Origin: Lachnospiraceae bacterium UBA7093
GTDB taxonomy: Bacteria; Bacillota; Clostridia; Lachnospirales; Lachnospiraceae
Assembly: GCA_002492465.1 (NCBI GenBank)
Contig: DKYT01000031.1
Span: 1 to 25,514 of the forward strand
DNA length: 25,514 bases
Reading direction: 5' to 3'
The translations under genes were made by a program, and so were the position numbers. Below, in pieces: positions 21,299 through 25,514 of this stretch. Below the pieces are notes generated by a model. That model made no database searches, was not told where the DNA came from, and was given only the letters and a program-made list of their open reading frames with translations. Within the stretch, counting starts at the first letter, position 1, and every line of letters starts with the position of its first letter.

Positions 21299-21892
21299 AT
21301 GAAAAAAGGGATAGGGATTAAAGGGCTGATTATTGGCGTTATTCTGTTGTGTCTGGTGATTGGATACTATTATTATCTGTCTAACAAAAAGTCAGATAAA
21401 ACGGAAGACGACGCAAAACTGACTGCTGTTCAGGAGGTTCTGCTTCGCAATCTGGACAATAATTACCCCCCTACTCCGCGGGAGGTGGTGAAATGCTTCG
21501 GAGAGATTGCCCAGTGCGTTTATGGAGGAGCTTACACAGAAGAGGAATTTCAACAGCTGGCGGCACAGGCAAAGAAATTGTATGATGCCGAGCTGCTTGC
21601 CAACAATCCGGATAAGCAGTACATAGAAAATCTGAAATGGGATGTGGATGATTTTAAAAATCAGGAGATCGTGATATCCAGTTTTTCCCCTTCTTCCAGT
21701 ACGGATGTGGAGTATTTTACCCAGGATGGATATAGCTGGGCGCAGCTGCACTGTGTTTTCAGCTTAAGGAAAGGAACGCAGCTTGCGTCGGTGGAAGAGA
21801 TTTTCCTTTTACGCAAGGATGAAACGGGGCATTGGAAAATATATGGATGGACGCTTGCCGGAGATGAAGCGGGAGCGGAGAGCGGCAAGTAA
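21299..21892 (+). CDS. Membrane-anchored protein of unknown function (DUF6715-like)
   Basis: A 197-residue protein with one N-terminal membrane helix (about 8-26) and an extracytoplasmic part. The segment LLRNLDNNYPPTPREVVKCF (about 44-63) and the ending W-K-I-Y-G-W-T resemble the Lachnospiraceae family I recall as DUF6715; the number should be verified. GGAGGG precedes the ATG at 21299, while the open frame back to 21266 overlaps the end of rnz. The overlap and the 14-bp gap to tsaD indicate co-transcription. Role unknown. Confidence 0.75.
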   Translation: MKKGIGIKGLIIGVILLCLVIGYYYYLSNKKSDKTEDDAKLTAVQEVLLRNLDNNYPPTPREVVKCFGEIAQCVYGGAYTEEEFQQLAAQAKKLYDAELLANNPDKQYIENLKWDVDDFKNQEIVISSFSPSSSTDVEYFTQDGYSWAQLHCVFSLRKGTQLASVEEIFLLRKDETGHWKIYGWTLAGDEAGAESGK

Positions 21893-21906
21893 AGAGGGAG
21901 AAAGAA

Positions 21907-22932
21907 ATGGAAAAGGATGTTTATATACTTGCAATTGAAAGCTCCTGTGATGAAACGGCGGCGGCAGTGGTTAAAAACGGAAGGGAAGTGCTTTCCAATG
22001 TGATTTATTCACAGATTGCCTTGCACACGGAGTATGGCGGCGTGGTGCCGGAGATTGCTTCCCGTAAGCATATAGAGAAAATCAACCAGGTAATCGAGCA
22101 GGCGCTTTCGGATGCCCATAGGGAGCTTTCGCAAATGACGGCAATTGCTGTCACCTATGGCCCTGGACTTGTGGGAGCGCTGCTGGTAGGGGTTTCGGCG
22201 GCGAAGGCAATCAGCTTTGCTGCCGGTCTTCCGCTGGTGGGAGTTCACCATATAGAAGGACATATCAGTGCAAACTATATTGAAAATAAGGAGTTGGTCC
22301 CCCCTTTTCTGTGCCTGGTGGTGTCAGGCGGGCATTCCCATTTGGTGGAGGTTAAGGCTTACGGAGAGTATAAGATCATTGGCAGAACCAGGGATGATGC
22401 CGCCGGGGAAGCTTTTGACAAGGTGGCGAGGGCGATTGGTCTTGGGTATCCGGGAGGACCGAAGATCGACCGGGTTTCAAAGGAAGGGAATCCGGACGCC
22501 ATTCATTTTCCCAGGGCAAAGGTGGAAAGTGGAGAATATGATTTCAGTTTCAGCGGGTTGAAATCGGCGGTTTTAAATTACCTGAATTCCTGCGAGATGA
22601 AAGGAGAACAGGTTAATACTGCGGATGTGGCGGCTTCTTTTCAAAAGGCGGTGGTGGATGTGCTGGTGGAGCATTCCATGGAGGCACTTCAGAAATATGG
22701 TTATAAAAAATTTGCCATAGCAGGCGGCGTTGCCTCGAACAGCAGCCTTAGAAAGGCTTTTCAGGAGGCGTGTGAAAAGAAAGAAATTGCTTTTTATCAC
22801 CCTTCTCCCGTGTACTGTACAGATAACGCGGCGATGATCGGGGCGGCGGCTTATTATGAATTTCAAAAAGGGGTTCGCCATGGCTTTGACTTAAATGCAG
22901 TGCCGAATCTGAAGCTGGGCGAAAGGATCTGA
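21907..22932 (+). CDS. tsaD: tRNA N6-adenosine threonylcarbamoyltransferase TsaD
   Basis: A 341-residue ASKHA-fold enzyme that transfers threonylcarbamoyl from TC-AMP to A37 of tRNA. The metal motif is HHIEGH with ligands His115 and His119. Other hallmarks are ESSCDETAAAVV (11-22), the VVPEIASRKHIEK motif (about 46-58), YGPGLVGALLVG, VSGGHSHLV and GGVASNSSLR. Standard length. GGGAG precedes the ATG. It completes the TsaB-TsaD-TsaE set in one cluster; TsaC/Sua5 is not in the window. Confidence 0.96.
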   Translation: MEKDVYILAIESSCDETAAAVVKNGREVLSNVIYSQIALHTEYGGVVPEIASRKHIEKINQVIEQALSDAHRELSQMTAIAVTYGPGLVGALLVGVSAAKAISFAAGLPLVGVHHIEGHISANYIENKELVPPFLCLVVSGGHSHLVEVKAYGEYKIIGRTRDDAAGEAFDKVARAIGLGYPGGPKIDRVSKEGNPDAIHFPRAKVESGEYDFSFSGLKSAVLNYLNSCEMKGEQVNTADVAASFQKAVVDVLVEHSMEALQKYGYKKFAIAGGVASNSSLRKAFQEACEKKEIAFYHPSPVYCTDNAAMIGAAAYYEFQKGVRHGFDLNAVPNLKLGERI

Positions 22933-22949
22933 CGGGGGCAGTTGGAGAA

Positions 22950-23678
22950 ATGGACAAAAAAATACGCACGGCTGCAATCGTTCTGGCAGCAGGCAGCGGA
23001 AAAAGAATGGAAAGCAATGTCAAAAAACAATATATGCTGATTCATGAAAAACCGGTTATTTATTATGCATTGAAAGCCTTTCAGGAAAGCTTTATAGATG
23101 AAATTGTTCTGGTGGTTTCTCCGGGAGATATTGCATATTGCCAAAAGGAAATTGTGGAACAATACGATTTCAATAAAGTGCAATGTATTGTAGAGGGCGG
23201 GAAAGAACGGTATCATTCTGTGGCGGCAGGGTTGAAGCAGATTACAGATTGCGATTATGTGTTTATCCATGACGGCGCCAGACCGATGTTGACCGAAGAA
23301 ATTCTGAACAGAGCGTTGGCGGAAGTAAAGGTGCACGGAGCATGTGTGGTTGGAATGCCGGTAAAGGACACTGTTAAGATTGCAGACGAGAAGGGGAATA
23401 TTGCGTTTACCCCTGATCGGAGGCTGGTCTGGGCGATACAGACGCCTCAGGTTTTTGATTTCCCCTTAATTAAGGAAGCTTACCAAAAGCTGATGCTGGA
23501 GGAAGAGCGGCTAAGGAAGAAAGGAATTTCCGTTACAGACGACGCTATGGTGGTTGAAACTTTAATGGGGCATTCCGTGAGACTGGTACAGGGTTCCTAT
23601 GAAAACATTAAAATTACCACACCTGAAGACCTATCAGTGGCGGAAAATTTCTTAAAAGATACAGGAGAGGGCGGATGA
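22950..23678 (+). CDS. ispD: 2-C-methyl-D-erythritol 4-phosphate cytidylyltransferase IspD
   Basis: A 242-residue nucleotidyltransferase of the MEP isoprenoid pathway, joining CTP and MEP to give CDP-ME. The glycine-rich signature LAAGSGKRM (12-20), KKQYM, HDGARPM (about 109-115) and KDTVK are all present, as is the C-terminal TDDAMVVE and KITTPEDL. TTGGAG precedes the ATG. The stop overlaps the next start (ATGA), so translation is coupled to the hemerythrin gene. Other MEP genes are not here. Confidence 0.94.
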   Translation: MDKKIRTAAIVLAAGSGKRMESNVKKQYMLIHEKPVIYYALKAFQESFIDEIVLVVSPGDIAYCQKEIVEQYDFNKVQCIVEGGKERYHSVAAGLKQITDCDYVFIHDGARPMLTEEILNRALAEVKVHGACVVGMPVKDTVKIADEKGNIAFTPDRRLVWAIQTPQVFDFPLIKEAYQKLMLEEERLRKKGISVTDDAMVVETLMGHSVRLVQGSYENIKITTPEDLSVAENFLKDTGEGG

Positions 23679-24553
23679 TGGACAAGATAAAATGGAATGA
23701 CCGGTTCAACATCGGAGTGGAATCTATTGATAAGGCGCATCAAAGGCTTTTTTCTATTGTACATAAGATGCTGGATCTGAATGACGATGAGAAGGACAGG
23801 CAGTGGATATGCGAGGAGGGAATTAAATACTTTAAAAGCTATACGCTGAAACACTTTGCGGACGAAGAGGCATATATGCAGTCGATTCACTATGAAGGGT
23901 ATGAAGCGCATAAGCGGATTCATGATGATATGAGAGACAGGACTTTGCCGGTATTGGAGAAGGATATGGTAGAGTCAGAGTATTCGGTGGAATCTGTTCA
24001 GCATTTTTTGGGTATCTGCATCGGATGGCTGACCGGTCATATTATGCTGGAGGATCACGCCATTACCGGAAAAATTTCGTACAAATGGAAGTATGAGCCG
24101 ACAGAGGAAACTGCCGTCCTGGAGGAAGTGACCGGTAAGGTTTTTAAGGAACTGTTCGGGCTGGAGCTGGAGACGGTCAGCGAGCATTACGCTGGAGAGG
24201 ACTTTGGAAAAAGAGTATGTTATCGTTTGTCTTATCGGGATCAGGAAAAGAAAACGGTGCAAGTCTTTTTCATATTGGAGGAGAGACTGGTTTTACGCAT
24301 GATCAGTCAGCTGGCAGGCAGAGAGATTACGAAAACAAACAAGGTGGCGGTGGATGCCATGAGTCTGATCGCCCAGCAGTTTATGAAGCGGATAGGCGTA
24401 TGCTTCCATGCAAACGGGCTTTACCATTTGGAGAAGTCAAATCTTATGACACAGGAGCAGATCGTTCAGGACTTTGGATATGAGTATCCCAGGTATAGTC
24501 TGTTGTTTAATACCGGGACAGGCTATTTTGCACTGTGCATAAAAAGCAGATAA
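23675..24553 (+). CDS. Bacteriohemerythrin fused to a degenerate CheX-like domain
   Basis: A 292-residue protein. Residues 1-140 are a bacteriohemerythrin with a full diiron ligand set: His22, His60, Glu64, His79, His83, His122 and Asp127, in the expected 4, 4 and 5 residue spacings. It should bind O2 or sense redox state. Residues about 147-292 resemble the CheC/CheX fold (alpha-beta-beta-alpha pattern, ETVSEHYAG..., VFFILEERLVLRMISQLAG), but the E-x-x-N phosphatase motif is not visible in AVDAMSLIAQQF, so enzyme activity is unlikely. A redox-sensing output module is an inference. The start overlaps the ispD stop; either of two adjacent ATGs (23675 or 23678) may be used. Confidence 0.82.
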   Translation: MMDKIKWNDRFNIGVESIDKAHQRLFSIVHKMLDLNDDEKDRQWICEEGIKYFKSYTLKHFADEEAYMQSIHYEGYEAHKRIHDDMRDRTLPVLEKDMVESEYSVESVQHFLGICIGWLTGHIMLEDHAITGKISYKWKYEPTEETAVLEEVTGKVFKELFGLELETVSEHYAGEDFGKRVCYRLSYRDQEKKTVQVFFILEERLVLRMISQLAGREITKTNKVAVDAMSLIAQQFMKRIGVCFHANGLYHLEKSNLMTQEQIVQDFGYEYPRYSLLFNTGTGYFALCIKSR

Positions 24554-24655
24554 CCTTTGTCTTTTTAAAAGTTCAGGTATATTTCGGATATTTGACACAT
24601 AATAATGGTATTCAGGACCTAAATTGCAGTAGGGTCGAGAAGGGAATAGCAGATT

Positions 24656-25294
24656 ATGGATAGGGTGGAAGAAACGTATCAGATTTTTTTAGGACAGATG
24701 GGGGAAGGGGGCTTTCTGGAGCCTTACAGACAGGCGTGCAGAAGAATGGAACAAAAGCTTGAAAAAATAAACGAGGGTTATTCGGAGGAACTGGGAAGAG
24801 TATTTATCAGTCAGGTCACATGCCGCATTAAAACGCCTGAAAGCTGTCTGAATAAAATGCTCCGAAAAAAGTGCAGCTTAGAAATGCAAACGGCGCAGGA
24901 GCAGTTGAACGATATTGCAGGGGTAAGGGTCGTATGCAGCTTTTTGGACGATATTTATAAGTTGGTAGAGATTCTGAAGGAGGATCAGGAGATTGAGGTC
25001 GTTAAGACGAAGGATTATGTAAGAAAACCCAAAGCAAGCGGTTATCAAAGCCTCCATGTAATTGTTCTGGTGCCGGTTGGGAAGGAAGAAAAGAAAAAAG
25101 TAGAAATTCAGATCAGAACCCAGGCAATGAACTTCTGGGCGGTGGTAGAGCATCATTTTGTATACAAAAAAGGAAATTACGGGAAATATGAATTTCAGAA
25201 AGATTTAAAAGAATGTGCAAAGGCAATTTATAAGATTGATAAGAAAATGCTTTTAATCAGAGAAAAAATGGAGATGGCGCAGACTGTAAAATGA
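24656..25294 (+). CDS. Small alarmone synthetase, RelA/SpoT-domain (p)ppGpp synthetase
   Basis: A 212-residue single-domain protein of the RelQ/YjbM type, lacking the hydrolase and TGS domains of long Rel. Synthetase motifs are R-I-K-T-P-E-S-C-L-N-K-M (57-68), NDIAGVRVVCSFLDDIYKL (85-103), KDYVRKPKASGYQSLH (119-134) and VEIQIRTQAMNFWAVVEHH (149-167, with the catalytic E-x-Q-I-R-T). It should transfer pyrophosphate from ATP to GDP or GTP. AAGGGA precedes the ATG. It follows a 102-bp gap after the hemerythrin gene, which could hold its own promoter. Gene naming (relQ or relP) is left open. Confidence 0.87.
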   Translation: MDRVEETYQIFLGQMGEGGFLEPYRQACRRMEQKLEKINEGYSEELGRVFISQVTCRIKTPESCLNKMLRKKCSLEMQTAQEQLNDIAGVRVVCSFLDDIYKLVEILKEDQEIEVVKTKDYVRKPKASGYQSLHVIVLVPVGKEEKKKVEIQIRTQAMNFWAVVEHHFVYKKGNYGKYEFQKDLKECAKAIYKIDKKMLLIREKMEMAQTVK

Positions 25295-25324
25295 AGAAAA
25301 AAAGGACCTAAAATGAAACCAAAC

Positions 25325-25352
25325 GCCGGCACGTTTTGCGGGCCGGCTTATT
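25325..25352 (+). terminator. Probable terminator after the alarmone synthetase
   Basis: GCCGGC (25325-25330) pairs with GCCGGC (25342-25347) around an 11-nt loop, followed by TTATTGG. The T-tract is weak. Confidence 0.55.
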
Positions 25353-25377
25353 GGACTAAAAAAATATAAAAAAAGTG

Positions 25378-25406
25378 TTGACACTGTTAAAGGTATTTGC
25401 TACAAT
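25378..25406 (+). promoter_or_regulatory. tRNA-Ser promoter
   Basis: TTGACA (25378-25383) and TACAAT (25401-25406) are 17 nt apart. A leader hairpin TGCGCT/AGCGCA (25413-25418 with 25424-25429) lies between the promoter and the tRNA. Confidence 0.8.
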
Positions 25407-25437
25407 AATTTTTGCGCTGACTGAGCGCATACGACAT

Positions 25438-25514
25438 GGAGAGGTATCGAAGTGGTCATAACGAGGCGGTCTTGAAAACCGTTTGTCCGAAAGGGCGCGT
25501 GGGTTCGAATCCCA
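25438..25514 (+). tRNA. tRNA-Ser (anticodon UGA), cut by the window end
   Basis: The acceptor strand GGAGAGG begins at 25438. The anticodon loop CTTGAAA gives TGA at 25473-25475, which reads UCA (Ser). A long variable arm (GTCCGAAAGGGC region) identifies a class II tRNA, and the T-loop GGTTCGAATCCC is canonical. The last acceptor bases and any CCA lie beyond the window. Confidence 0.95.

Overview
The window reads as chromosomal DNA of a low-to-mid GC Gram-positive anaerobe, most likely a Lachnospiraceae (Clostridium cluster XIVa) gut bacterium. The reasons are strong AGGAGG-type ribosome binding sites, an FMN-riboswitch-controlled ECF riboflavin transporter subunit (RibU), the TsaE-TsaB-RimI...TsaD order, a YfbK-type von Willebrand lipoprotein, and several small proteins typical of that family. 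The genus cannot be fixed from sequence alone.

Layout. Positions 1-4108 are accessory: a KilA-N protein, two GNAT acetyltransferases, a scrapyard of broken genes (2660-3307), an orphan IS605-like terminal hairpin, and a Phd/YefM-YoeB toxin-antitoxin pair with a visible promoter and operator. Positions 4109-6311 hold the FMN riboswitch with ribU, then a TetR regulator and a DUF4180 gene on the minus strand. A small minus-strand gene (6427-6666) is followed by a three-gene ABC-2 exporter (6934-9568), a vWA lipoprotein (9689-11392), an AAA/DUF4143 ATPase (11833-13197) and a MacAB-like ATPase-adaptor-permease operon (13436-17002). From 17801 onward is a housekeeping block on the plus strand: YcxB-like protein, tsaE, tsaB, rimI, a small Cys-rich protein, rnz, a membrane-anchored protein, tsaD, ispD, a hemerythrin fusion and a small (p)ppGpp synthetase. 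The window ends inside a tRNA-Ser(UGA) gene.

How genes work together. TsaB, TsaD and TsaE make N6-threonylcarbamoyladenosine on tRNAs, and RNase Z matures tRNA 3' ends, so the block is largely tRNA maturation plus isoprenoid synthesis. The two ABC systems are export machines of unknown substrate. The FMN riboswitch should reduce RibU when FMN is plentiful.

The most unusual content is non-coding. Two giant inverted repeats (A, 17032-17344; B, 17379-17688) lie tail to tail in an ~800-bp gene-free stretch. Each has almost perfect 66-70-bp arms around a ~172-bp core. The cores are homologous (B on the minus strand) and differ by paired, base-pair-preserving changes in at least three helices, as expected of a structured RNA. 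The arms of A and B are unrelated to each other. A third giant inverted repeat with the same architecture but a different core (C, 11415-11664) follows the vWA gene, and just beyond it are three TTCsCTCAT repeats spaced exactly 32 bp apart upstream of the AAA/DUF4143 gene. I do not recognise this element class.
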